Below are positions 8,101 to 17,300 of a stretch of DNA of 64,000 nt, piece after piece (position 1 is the stretch's first letter; the number at the start of each line of letters is the position of its first letter). The DNA lies in assembly GCF_016864375.1 (NCBI RefSeq), contig NZ_CP069355.1:1240001-1304000 (forward strand), read 5' to 3'. This stretch comes from Microvirga sp. VF16 (GTDB taxonomy: Bacteria; Pseudomonadota; Alphaproteobacteria; Rhizobiales; Beijerinckiaceae). The notes beneath the pieces were generated by a model. The model saw only the letters and a program-made list of their open reading frames with translations. It had not been told where the DNA came from and ran no database searches. The position numbers and the translations under genes were made by a program.

Positions 8101-8841
8101 ATGTCCATCCGTCTCAACGCTCGTGATCTCTCGAAGAGTTTCGTACTGCACACTCAGGGAGGTGTTGTCCTTCCGGTGTTCAAGAACATCAGTCTTTCGG
8201 TGGCAAGCGGCGAGTGCGTCTGCCTGCACGGCCCGTCCGGGGCCGGCAAGTCGACGCTGCTGCGCTCGCTGTATGCCAACTACAAGCCGGATGCCGGCCA
8301 GATCCTGATCGAGCATCGGGGCGAGACCGTCGACCTCTTGGCCGCCGAGCCCTGGGAGGTGGTGGAGATCCGCCGCCGCACGATCGGCTATGTCAGCCAG
8401 TTCCTGCGTGTCATCCCGCGCGTCGCCGCCCTCGACGTCGTCGCCGAGCCAGCCATTGCCAACGGCATGCCGGCCGAGGAGGCGAAGGCGCGCGCCCGAA
8501 CCCTGCTCACGCGGCTGCGCATCCCTGAGCGTCTCTGGTCGTTGGCGCCCGCCACCTTCTCGGGCGGTGAGCAGCAGCGTGTCAACATCGCCCGCGGCTT
8601 CATCGTCGACTATCCGGTGCTCCTGCTCGACGAGCCGACCGCCTCGCTCGACGCCGCCAACCGGCAGACCGTGGTGGCCCTGATCACCGAGGCCAAGGCG
8701 CGCGGGACCGCCGTCGTCGGCATCTTCCACGACGCGGAGGTGCGCGAGGCCGTCGCTGACCGGCTTTTTGAGATCGGCATTCAAGCGGTCCCCAGGGCTG
8801 TGCCGGCGGTCGCGATGGCGGAGGCGGAGGCGGGCGCCTGA
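8101..8841 (+). CDS. phnL: C-P lyase ABC-type ATPase PhnL
   Basis: A 246-residue ATPase with Walker A GPSGAGKST, signature FSGGEQQR, Walker B VLLLDEPTASLD and the PhnL-type middle VSQFLRVIPRV. PhnL acts with PhnI, G and H in the nucleotide-exchange step. From about 8200 onwards the coding sequence becomes noticeably richer in G+C at third positions than phnG-K, continuing into the DUF1045 gene. That could mark a different ancestry or an old recombination joint. The stop TGA at 8839-8841 overlaps the next ATG (TGATG). Confidence 0.93.
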   Translation: MSIRLNARDLSKSFVLHTQGGVVLPVFKNISLSVASGECVCLHGPSGAGKSTLLRSLYANYKPDAGQILIEHRGETVDLLAAEPWEVVEIRRRTIGYVSQFLRVIPRVAALDVVAEPAIANGMPAEEAKARARTLLTRLRIPERLWSLAPATFSGGEQQRVNIARGFIVDYPVLLLDEPTASLDAANRQTVVALITEAKARGTAVVGIFHDAEVREAVADRLFEIGIQAVPRAVPAVAMAEAEAGA

Positions 8842-9554
8842 TGCCCGAACCTTGCAGCTCTCGCTATGCCATTTACTACACACCGGCTCGGGACCATCCG
8901 CTGACCGCGACGGCGAGTTCATGGCTCGGCCGCGATGCCTTCGCGCCTAGTGCCGGGAGCGGGATGGCCGCCCTCGCATTCACGTCCGAGCCGCGCCGCT
9001 ACGGTTTCCACGCCACGCTCAAGGCGCCCTTCCGGTTGCGCGGCGGCGCCTCGGTCGCGGATCTGGAACGGGCGCTCGGCCAGTTTGCGGCGTCACGGCC
9101 GCCGTGCCCGGTCGGGCCTTTGAGGATCGATCGGCTCGGCGGCTTCTTCGCGCTCGTTCCCGCCAGTTCGACCCCGTCCTTGCGGGGTTTGGCGGCGCAG
9201 ATCGTGGAAGAGTTCGACGGTTTCCGGGCACCGATGAATGCATCGGAACTGCAACGGCGGCTGCGAACTCCGCTCGATGAGACCGAGACCGCCCATCTCG
9301 TGCAATGGGGCTACCCTTATGTGCGCGATCGCTTCCGGTTTCATCTGACGCTGACCGACCGCGTGCCCGCAGACGACCACGCCGGGATCAGACAGCGTCT
9401 GGAAACCGTCTTCCAACCGTATCTGTCCGAGGCTTACCGCATCGATACCCTGCCCCTATTCGTGCAGGAGCACGATCAGGCCGATTTCATGGTCCGCTCG
9501 CAGTTCGCCTTCCACAGCGGCGCGGTGGCCGCAGCGGCGCTCGGCGGCCCATGA
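8841..9554 (+). CDS. DUF1045 protein, 2H-phosphoesterase-like, phosphonate-associated
   Basis: A 237-residue protein of the DUF1045 family found next to phn genes. Two HxT motifs typical of 2H phosphoesterases are seen: FHATLKAPF at about residue 56-64 and FHLTLTDRV at about 166-174. 2H enzymes hydrolyse cyclic phosphodiesters. No phnP (the metallo-phosphodiesterase that opens the ribose 1,2-cyclic phosphate made by PhnJ) is present here, so this protein may take that role; this is inference. It overlaps phnL by TGATG and the phnN fragment by ATGA. Confidence 0.82.
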   Translation: MPEPCSSRYAIYYTPARDHPLTATASSWLGRDAFAPSAGSGMAALAFTSEPRRYGFHATLKAPFRLRGGASVADLERALGQFAASRPPCPVGPLRIDRLGGFFALVPASSTPSLRGLAAQIVEEFDGFRAPMNASELQRRLRTPLDETETAHLVQWGYPYVRDRFRFHLTLTDRVPADDHAGIRQRLETVFQPYLSEAYRIDTLPLFVQEHDQADFMVRSQFAFHSGAVAAAALGGP

Positions 9555-9811
9555 TGGCGCCGCGGGGACGACTGATCCTGGTCGTCGGGCCAAGTGGCGC
9601 CGGCGAGGACCATGAACCGCTCGACTGTGACGCGTTCCAGCGGCGGGTTCGCGAAGGGGCCTTCGCGCTGCATTGGCAGGCCCATGGCCTGTCCTACGGT
9701 CTCCCCTCGGCCATCAACGCGTGGCTCGAGCGCGGCGATGTCGTCGTCGCCAACGGCTCGCGGGCTGTTCCGTCCGAAGCGCGACGGCGGTATCGCAGGT
9801 CAGGAACGTGA
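9551..9811 (+). pseudogene. phnN: Deleted phnN (ribose 1,5-bisphosphokinase), internally and 3' truncated
   Basis: The first residues RLILVVGPSGAG are a PhnN Walker A, but GAG is followed directly by EDHEP, a motif normally some 35 residues further on, so the Walker A lysine and all between are missing. The match then continues normally (FALHWQAHGLSYGLP, GDVVVANGSRAV, ARRRYR) and breaks at about 9798. There it joins the antisense methyltransferase fragment. The intact enzyme is about 185-190 residues and this encodes 86. Both lesions keep the frame open, but without the P-loop lysine it cannot act as a kinase. Confidence 0.85.
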
Positions 9812-10106
9812 TTTGGGCTTTCGCAGCTTGAGCCTTGCGCCGCGCCCTGGCCATCATCGCCTCGGTAAAGTCCAATCCGGTGATATTGAAGCCAAGTTCA
9901 TGCATCAGCATGGTCATGACTCCGGTACCGCAGGCGAGATCGAGCGCTTTGCGCCCGTCCCCATCCCCGAGGTGCGCGATGATCAGCCGCTTCCAGGCAT
10001 CCATCTCCTCGAGCTTCGCGATCCCATGCCCGGGACTGAGATCGTAGGTCTCGGCCCGGATGGTCCAGTACTCGCGGATGTCGTCCTTCACCGACCAGTT
10101 CTGCAT
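9714..10106 (-). pseudogene. Truncated SAM-dependent methyltransferase, last gene of the cobalamin-riboswitch operon
   Basis: ATG at 10106. The N-terminal 95 residues are good methyltransferase sequence: EYWTIRAETYD, then KALDLACGTGVMTMLM (SAM loop), then ITGLDFTEAMMARAR. Similarity stops near 9806, where the frame runs into antisense phnN DNA and ends at 9714 in meaningless sequence. Motifs IV-VI are absent. The gene follows the ABC ATPase by 11 bp and would have been the fourth gene of the operon. The joint at about 9798-9806 is the same one that truncates phnN. Confidence 0.8.
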
Positions 10107-10117
10107 GGGCTCGATTC

Positions 10118-10879
10118 CTACATGACGAACTGGATGTGGGGTCGGCCGTGATGCTCCGACGTCGACAGATGGGCGCGGACACCGAAGACGGTGGCGATCA
10201 GATCCTCCGTCAGGATCTCTGCCGGCGTGCCGGATGCAACGAGATGCCCCTCGGCCAGGACGGCGATGGCATCGCAGAAGCGAGCGGCCAGGTTGAGATC
10301 GTGGATCGCCACGATCGTCGTCAGCGGCAGATCGGCGACCAGCCGCAGCAGTTCGATCTGGTGCTGGATGTCGAGGTGATTGGTCGGCTCATCGAGGATG
10401 AGGATGGAAGGCGATTGGGCCAGTGCCCTGGCGAGCTGCACGCGCTGGCGCTCACCGCCGGACAGCGTATGCCATGCCTGCTCGCGCCGATCCTCGAGGC
10501 CGACATGCGCCAGCGCCTCTGTGACGATCCGGTCGTCCTCGTCCGTCCATGGCGACAGCGCGGAGCGGTGCGGCGTGCGCCCGAGACGTACGACGTCCAT
10601 GACGCTGACGTTGGCCTCGGTCGTCGAATGCTGCTCGACCACGGCCACCCGGCGGGCCAACTCTCGTCGACCGAAGCCCGCGATCGACCTGCCCTCGAGG
10701 ACGACCTCGCCCGCGGCAGGCGCCCTCAGACCGGCCAGGAGCCGGATCAAGGACGACTTCCCGGAGCCGTTCGGGCCGATGAGCCCAAGGGTATGACCCG
10801 GCTCGACGGATACGGTGACATCGTCGACGATCACCTTCCGTCCGGCCAGCCAGCGGACGGCATTGGCTCCGAGGATCAT
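10118..10879 (-). CDS. Cobalamin-type ABC transporter ATP-binding protein (BtuD/FecE family)
   Basis: 253 residues from ATG 10879. Walker A GPNGSGKSS, Q-loop VVEQHS, signature LSGGERQR, Walker B ILILDEPTNHLD and H-loop AIHDLNLAA are all intact. By family it could power import of Fe-siderophores, haem or B12. The riboswitch upstream of this operon points to cobalamin or a related corrinoid. The start overlaps the permease stop by 4 bp (ATGA). The ATPase might also serve the FhuBD-like permease further along, which lacks its own ATPase; that is speculation. Confidence 0.88.
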   Translation of the reverse strand: MILGANAVRWLAGRKVIVDDVTVSVEPGHTLGLIGPNGSGKSSLIRLLAGLRAPAAGEVVLEGRSIAGFGRRELARRVAVVEQHSTTEANVSVMDVVRLGRTPHRSALSPWTDEDDRIVTEALAHVGLEDRREQAWHTLSGGERQRVQLARALAQSPSILILDEPTNHLDIQHQIELLRLVADLPLTTIVAIHDLNLAARFCDAIAVLAEGHLVASGTPAEILTEDLIATVFGVRAHLSTSEHHGRPHIQFVM

Positions 10880-11907
10880 GCAGCCCTCCTCAGGCGATAC
10901 AGGATGACGGAGAAGAACGGCACCCCGACGAGCGCCGTCACGACGCCGATCGGCAGCACCTGCGGCGCAATGATGATGCGCGAGACGATGTCGGCCAGCA
11001 CCATGAACAGGGCCCCGACGAGCGCGCAGGCCGGCAGCAGCCGGATGTGCCCGGGGCCAACGACGAAGCGGGCGGCATGCGGGATGACGAGGCCGACGAA
11101 GCCGATCGCGCCCACCATGCTGACCATGGTCGCCGTCATCAGGGCCGTGAACAGCAGCAGCACGAGGCGCACCCGTCGCACCGCGATGCCCAGCGACCGG
11201 GCGGCATCCTCGCCGAAGGTGAAGGCATCGAGCGCGCGCGCATGCCAGATGCAGACGGCAAGGCCGATGGCCACCACGCAGGCCGAGAGTGTCACCTCCG
11301 GCCAGCGGACGCCGGCGAAGCTGCCGAGCATCCAGAACATCACGCTGCGCGCCTGTTCGGCATTGGCCGACGTCGAGACGATGTACGAGGTGAGTGCATT
11401 GAAGAGCTGGGACGCTGCCACGCCCGCCAGGATCGTCCGGTCCGCGGTCTGGCGGCCGCTGGACAGGAAGACGACGAAGGCGAAGGCTGCCAGCGCCCCG
11501 GCGAAGGCGCCCATGGACAGCGAGACGGTACCCGCACCAAGCCCGAGCAGCATGACGCTCACCGCCCCCGTCGAGGCGCCCGCCGAGATGCCGAGCACGT
11601 AGGGTTCGGCCAGCGGGTTGCGCAGCAGCGATTGCAGGATCGCGCCGGACAGCGCCAGCCCTGCACCGCAGAAGGCCGCCACCAGGGATCGCGACAGGCG
11701 ATAGTCCCAGATGACCGCTTCCTGGATGCGCGGCAGCGCAGTGCTGGTCAGGCCCAGGCGATTGGTCACGGCCGCAAAGATGGTGTCCATCGGGATCGTC
11801 ATCTCGCCGATCGATACGCCCGCGGCGATCGCAACGAGAAGGGCCGCCAGCACCGCGCCGACGCTTGCGATGCCGACCACCCATGTCCTGGGGCGGAAGC
11901 GCCTCAC
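10876..11907 (-). CDS. Cobalamin-type ABC transporter permease (BtuC/FecCD family)
   Basis: A 343-residue membrane protein with about ten hydrophobic segments. The FecCD family blocks are present: YRLSRSLVAAFCGAGLALSGAILQ, NPLAEPYVLGISAGAS, GAIGFVGLVIPHAAR and the C-terminal GVPFF. It forms the inner-membrane channel for the substrate delivered by the binding protein encoded just upstream. It overlaps both neighbours by ATGA, so the three genes are translationally coupled. Confidence 0.9.
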   Translation of the reverse strand: MRRFRPRTWVVGIASVGAVLAALLVAIAAGVSIGEMTIPMDTIFAAVTNRLGLTSTALPRIQEAVIWDYRLSRSLVAAFCGAGLALSGAILQSLLRNPLAEPYVLGISAGASTGAVSVMLLGLGAGTVSLSMGAFAGALAAFAFVVFLSSGRQTADRTILAGVAASQLFNALTSYIVSTSANAEQARSVMFWMLGSFAGVRWPEVTLSACVVAIGLAVCIWHARALDAFTFGEDAARSLGIAVRRVRLVLLLFTALMTATMVSMVGAIGFVGLVIPHAARFVVGPGHIRLLPACALVGALFMVLADIVSRIIIAPQVLPIGVVTALVGVPFFSVILYRLRRAA

Positions 11908-12905
11908 TTGAGGAGCCCGAACTGCTCCAGGGCACTCGCAACCGTCTCAAGCCCCGTAATCGTGCGGATCGTCGGGTTCATGGCCTGCGCATCCATCTCG
12001 ACGATGCGGCCCTTCTCGACGGCGTCGAGCTTACTGACGACCGGATCGGTGGTGAGAAACCTCTTCTTCACAAGAGGGTCGTCCGCGCCTTGCGTGCGGC
12101 GGTCCATGGTGCCGATCACGATCACGGTCGGATTGGCCGAGGCGATCGTCTCCCAGCCGACCAGCGGCCATTCCTTCTCGGAATCGATGATGTTGCGCGC
12201 GCCGATCACCTTGGTGATGTAGCCGGAGGCGCCGTTCTTCCCGGCCACCCAGGCATCGCCGGCGACATCGGGCGACGAGAACCAGTAGACGAGGCTGACG
12301 TCCCTGGCCTTGTCGGCCACCCGCTTCCCGACGGCTCCCTCACGCTCCTTGAGCTGCGCGATGAGAGCCTGCCCGCGGTCGGCCACGTCGAAGATGCGCG
12401 AGAGTTCGTCGATCTCCTGGTAGAGCAGATCCATGGTCAGCATCTGCTTGCGGGTGCCGTCCGAGCGCGTGTTGTCGGTGACAGCACAATCGGTCGGCGA
12501 GATGTAGCTCGGCACGCCGAGGTCGAGGAACTGCTGGCGCGTTCCGACGCGTCCTTGCGGGCCGACCGAGGTCAGGAACTGGGCGGCGATGAAGTCGGGC
12601 TGGCGCGCGACCACGGCCTCGAAGTTCGGCGCATTGTTGGCGATCCGCTGCACCTTTGCGTTGTCCGCCGTAAGCGCGGGCAGCACGGGCGAGACCCAGA
12701 TCGCGCTGCCGGCCATGCGGTCGGCAAGGCCCAGCATCAGCATGATCTCGGTGCTGTTCTGCCCGAGCCCAACTGCTCTTTGCGGGGCTTTCTCGATGCT
12801 GACCTTGGCGCCGCAGTTCTCAAGCGTCAGCGGGTAGCTGGTCGGCGCGGCTAATGCGGCGACGGGAAGGGTGGCGAGGATGGATGCGATCAGGGCGAGC
12901 TTCAT
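11904..12905 (-). CDS. Periplasmic cobalamin/metallochelate-binding protein (BtuF/FecB family)
   Basis: 333 residues with a Sec signal peptide (MKLALIASILATLPVAALAA). The body has the helical-backbone TroA-like fold features: VSIEKAPQRAVGLGQNSTEIMLMLGLADRMAG and PDFIAAQF, with WETIASANPTVIVIG near the end. It would capture the substrate in the periplasm. It is the first gene of the minus-strand operon and lies 130 bp downstream of the cobalamin riboswitch. Similarity alone would suggest a siderophore; the riboswitch makes B12 or another corrinoid the better call. Confidence 0.87.
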   Translation of the reverse strand: MKLALIASILATLPVAALAAPTSYPLTLENCGAKVSIEKAPQRAVGLGQNSTEIMLMLGLADRMAGSAIWVSPVLPALTADNAKVQRIANNAPNFEAVVARQPDFIAAQFLTSVGPQGRVGTRQQFLDLGVPSYISPTDCAVTDNTRSDGTRKQMLTMDLLYQEIDELSRIFDVADRGQALIAQLKEREGAVGKRVADKARDVSLVYWFSSPDVAGDAWVAGKNGASGYITKVIGARNIIDSEKEWPLVGWETIASANPTVIVIGTMDRRTQGADDPLVKKRFLTTDPVVSKLDAVEKGRIVEMDAQAMNPTIRTITGLETVASALEQFGLLK

Positions 12906-13034
12906 GTCCTGTCCTTTCAGGTGACACGGCGATGCCGGGATGAAAGGCAGGACAAAGCGGGGCCGAAGAACCGTCCCTCATCGATATGGCGTGCGACACG
13001 GTCGCTGGCGTCATCATCGTTCCCCTGCCGGAAC

Positions 13035-13240
13035 CCCTCGTCCGGTGCTGGTTGGTCTCGCCACGGCAGGTCTCCTGACTTGCGGCTCGGACGCCTTCCC
13101 GTCTCCTTCCCGATCCGCTGGGGATCAGTGGCCTTGACGCGAGGCTTGCCGCTTACAGTTGCGAGGGCAGTCGCGGAATTGGCCTGAAGGCCTCACCGCG
13201 TTCCCTTTTCATCTGCGAATGCAGAACCGTAGCCCACCCG
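13035..13240 (-). ncRNA. Cobalamin riboswitch
   Basis: On the minus strand the conserved order is seen: AAAAGGGAACGCGGTGA near 13195-13212, GCAACTGTAAGCGG near 13150-13164, CCACTG near 13125-13132, GGGAAGG near 13103-13110, and the B12 box AAGTCAGGAGACCTGCC near 13065-13082. This matches the AdoCbl-type aptamer consensus. It precedes the BtuF-like gene by about 130 nt, which would contain the expression platform. Cobalamin binding would lower expression of the transporter. Aptamer limits are approximate. Confidence 0.92.
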
Positions 13241-13673
13241 TGATAGGAAACCCGGCGAGGCTTGTCCAGCAATCATCCGCGAGAAAGCCGGATTTCGTGG
13301 AGCGGCGGGGGGGTGAAATCGATGGCGGGCAGACCAGGATTTTCGATCGGGCCACCGTGAGGCGGGTGACTTGCTTCTCGCGCACCAAAAGACCCTGCGC
13401 CGCTAGATCTAGCGATTCGACCCATCGCCGGAGCAGGGAGCACGCCCTCAGATATAGTTCCGGTAATCCGTGCTGACCGTCTGCCCTTCCTTGACCACCG
13501 ATGAGGCTGTCGAGGCGTGGCGGCCAACCGCTGACAAGGAGGTTGCCTTCTCGTAACGGTTTGCACGTCAGGTGGAACCGACAACCTCCTCAGTGTCACG
13601 TGAAGCGCCCGAATGGCCGTCCAAATCGTCCAGTTCTGTCATGAAGTGCAACTCGACCGTCGTCTGTTGAAGA
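13241..13673. other. Gene-free spacer between riboswitch and PPTase gene
   Basis: No credible coding region was found. It probably contains the promoter of the riboswitch-controlled operon at its left end and the 3' region of the convergent-to-it siderophore operon at its right. A 14-bp palindrome CGCTAGATCTAGCG occurs at 13401-13414 with no obvious role. Confidence 0.6.
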
Positions 13674-14369
13674 CTATCCGCATAACGCCCAAGACGATGG
13701 GTCCCACCAGGCGCAGGCGCCCCATCGGCCATCGCCAATCAAACGTGTCGATTGTGCGCGCGGGGCGAAATCCGAGGTCACGACACTCTGCGAAAGACCC
13801 TTGCCCGTCATCTTGGCGTAGGCTTCAAGCTGACACCAGCGCTCCAGCACGAACTGGCGGCGGTCGTGCGGCCCGAGCCCTGCCATGCGCTGCCGCTCCT
13901 CGGGCGCAAGGAACTCGGCAGCCAGCAGGTCCCAGTCGATCGCCGGATCGTCGCGCTCTACGTCGACGCCGACGCGGGCATTCAGACCGATGGCGAGGGC
14001 CACCCAATCGTCGTCATGGGCGAGGCTGATGTCGATACTATCCGCCTCGAGCACCAGCGGCCGTCCGGTCGGCTCGCGCCCAAACCGAAGGGCGGCCGCA
14101 TGGACATCGAGCAACCGCGCCACCAGCAGCCGCTTCAAGCCATGCGCGGCCGCGCGAACGCGGCGGTCGGTTTCGCGCTGTTGCCGGGCGATGGATCGAC
14201 GCTCGTCGTGCGACAGCAGCGACTCGATGTCCGGATAGGCGCCGAGCACGTGCTGATGCGCGACGAAGACCGCGACACAGGCCGGTTCTGCACGCCTCCT
14301 CCGACGGAGGTCGTCGCAGGCGCCATCGAGATCCAGCGCGCCGACCGCCACCGTGACGGACACCCTCAT
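13674..14369 (-). CDS. 4'-phosphopantetheinyl transferase, Sfp type
   Basis: 231 residues. The PPTase motifs are visible: HDDWVALAIG, RVGVDVERDDPAIDW (magnesium-binding GVDVE) and the LERWCQLEAYAKMTGKGL motif, a slightly diverged WxxKEAxxK. It transfers phosphopantetheine from CoA to the serine of the NRPS carrier domain encoded immediately upstream, overlapping by ATGA. In the vicibactin locus the equivalent gene is vbsP. The C-terminal tail after the KEA motif is short but plausible. Confidence 0.87.
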   Translation of the reverse strand: MRVSVTVAVGALDLDGACDDLRRRRRAEPACVAVFVAHQHVLGAYPDIESLLSHDERRSIARQQRETDRRVRAAAHGLKRLLVARLLDVHAAALRFGREPTGRPLVLEADSIDISLAHDDDWVALAIGLNARVGVDVERDDPAIDWDLLAAEFLAPEERQRMAGLGPHDRRQFVLERWCQLEAYAKMTGKGLSQSVVTSDFAPRAQSTRLIGDGRWGACAWWDPSSWALCG

Positions 14370-17300
14370 CCCACGTCACGTCGATCAGCATGCATCGCAA
14401 GGCTGTCGCGAAAACTGTCATGGAAGGCACGGGCGCCGATGATGTCGAGATGGGTCGTGCCTGGCACGATCTCGACCCGCTCGACCCGCTGCGAATAGCG
14501 GCGCCAATCGATGACATTCAGCCCCTTGCGCAGGGAATCCTCCGCCACCCAGGCCTGAACCGGAACGTCGAGCGGGGTCATGCGATAGCGCCGGAAGACC
14601 AGCGCATTCTCCATCAGCACCCAGAACAGATGCTCACGACTGCCGGGATCGGGGCCGTCCAGGGGCAGGTCTTCCTTGGCGTCGCGGATGTAGCAGAGGA
14701 AGCGGGTGTGGCTGTCGTGGTCCATGCGCGCGATGAGCCGCTGCCATTCCGCCTGCATCGTGCTGCGCGGCAACCAGTTCGCCAGCCGCACCAGCAGCGC
14801 GCGGCGGTCGGCGTCGGCCAGCGTCATCACCGAATCCGGCGCGAAGGCGGCGTCGAGAGCACAGACGTCGAGCATGCCGACGAAGCGGACATCGACGCTG
14901 CCGCGCAGCAGGCGCGCCGCCTCGAACGCCAGAATGCCGCCCCAGGACCAGCCGACCAGCACGCACGATTGACCCCGGCTGCGCTGCCTGATCTCGTCGG
15001 CATAGCGGGCCGCTAGGTCCTCGACACCCGGCGAAGCATCGGTGCCATCGGTCAGCGAATGGCAGATGAAGCCCACGGCCGGCTGCCGCGGGCCGAGATG
15101 GTCGACGAGTCGCTGATACTCGCGCGTGCTGACGAGCAGGCCGGGGAAGCAATAGAGCGTCGGCTGGTCGCCGGTCTGGCGCAGATGCACGATGTGATGC
15201 GTCTGGTCCCGGGCCTGTCCGAGCACCGCGGCCAGGTCTTCGATGCGGGGATGATTGAAGAGATCGGCGATGGCGACCTTGAGCTCGGGCCGGCGGCGGC
15301 CGAGTGCGCTCACCACCCGCAAGGCTTTGAGGGAATCGCCGCCGATCTCGAAGAAATTCTGATCGATGCCGATGACCGGCTGCTTCAGCACCTCCTGCCA
15401 GATCTCCGCCAGGTCGCGTTCGAGGGCGCTGCGTGGCGGTTTCAGGTCCTCGGCCGCCAAGGACGGTGCCGGCAGGGCGGCGCGGTCGATCTTGCCGTTG
15501 GACGTGGTGGGGAAGCGGTCGAGCGCCACGATGACGGCCGGCACCATGTAGTCGGGCAGCACCGCGGCGAGCCCGCGGCGGAGCGCCGTGGGATCGATCG
15601 TGGCGCCCGGCGCTGGCGCGACGTAGCCGACAAGCCGGGGGCCACCCTCGTCCTGGCGCAGCAGCACCACCGCCTCACCGACGCTGGCATGGGCCATGAG
15701 CCGGGCCTCGATCTCCCCGGGTTCGATGCGAAAGCCGCGCAGCTTCACCTGATGATCACGCCGGCCGAGATACTCGACGATGCCGTCGGGACGCCAGCGG
15801 GCGAGGTCGCCGGTGCGGTACATGCGGGCGCCCTCGCCGAAGAACGGATCGGGCAGGAATCGTTCCGCCGTCGCTTGCGGATGACCGAGATAGCCCCGCC
15901 CCAGACCCTCGCCGCCGAGATAAAGTTCGCCGATCACGCCGATCGGCACCGGATGGAGGTCGTCGTCGAGCACGTAGGCCCGCCGTGCGCCGACCGCCCG
16001 GCCGATCGGCGCATAAGCGGTCTCAAAGGACGTCGTTTGGTCCGCCTTCCAGACCATGGGCGAGATCACGGTTTCGGTCGGGCCATAGCCGTTGATCAGC
16101 AGCCGCGGCCGCAGGCTGCGCTTGACCAGCTCGAACGTCTCCCTCGGCATGGCCTCGCCGCCGAAGGAGCAGAGGTCGAGCGTCGGCGGGGCGCCGGCAC
16201 GCTCCGCATATTCGGCGAGCTGCAACAGATAGCTCGGCGGGAAGCCGGCATGGGTCACGCCGTGGCGCAGCATCGCGGCGTGGGTTTCTTCCACACTCCA
16301 CAGATCGGCGTCGCGCATGACGATACTGCCGCCGAAGGCGAGCGGCGTCATCCAGCGCTCCTGGCCGCCGTCGAATCCGAACGACAGCACATGCAACTCG
16401 CGCGAATCCGGGCCCATTTCGTAGAGCAGGCCGGTCGCCTGGCAATGCATGCTGAGCGGCCCATGCGCCACCTCGACACCCTTGGGCCGGCCGGTCGAGC
16501 CTGAGGTGTAGATAACATAGGCGCGCTGGTCGGGATGGATCGGGACATCGGGTGCGGCGTCGGGCTCGCCGGACAGATCGAGAGCATCGAGATCGAAGAT
16601 GTCGACGCCGGGCAACTCCGGCAGTTGGGCCGCCGAGCGGTGGTCGGTCAGGAGGAGCACGACGCCCGCATTGCCGAGCACCCAGGCAATGCGATCGGCT
16701 GGATGCGACGGATCGACGGGCACGAAGCTGGCGCCGGCCTTCATCACCGCCAGCAAGGCCACAATCACCCGGGGCGACCGGACCATGGCGATGCCGATCC
16801 GCACCTCCGCCAGCGCGCCCCGCCGCAACAGGCGATGGGCGAGCCGGTTGGCGGCGCGATCGAGCGCGCCGAAGCTCAGGGCCTCGTGACCGCAGATCAC
16901 CGCCACGGCATCGGGCCGGGCGCGCGCCTGGGCTGCGATGAGCTGATGCACGAGGCGCGGATCGTTGCCTTCGGCATCGGGCCAGGGGGCAGACAGGGGC
17001 TCGAGGTCCGCCGGCGACAGCAGCGCGAAGGCGGCCAGTCGCGTGTCCGGGTCGGCCAAGGCCGTGCGCAGGAGGACACGAAAATGCTGCGCCATCCGCG
17101 CAATGCGGCCGGCACTGAACAGATCGCGCGCATAGCGAAGCCTGGCCTCGAAGCCGCCGTCGCGGCGCGTGGTCACGGTCAGGCAGAGCTCGGCCGGCAG
17201 ACGATCGCTGCAACGCTCGATCGCCGTGACGGTCAGTCCGCCGGCCCGATGCGGCAACGGCGCCTGGACATGATGCTCAAACAGCACTTGCGGCCTGAGC

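Noticed and set aside
10136..12854. Long plus-strand frames opposite the BtuFCD-like genes
   Set aside because: Antisense shadows of clear transporter genes preceded by a riboswitch on the minus strand.
10118..12905. Iron-siderophore assignment of this ABC transporter
   Set aside because: The cobalamin riboswitch upstream is stronger evidence than family resemblance, so a corrinoid substrate is preferred.
13401..13414. 14-bp palindrome CGCTAGATCTAGCG
   Set aside because: It lies in a gene-free spacer away from any start codon and similar short palindromes occur by chance; no role can be argued.
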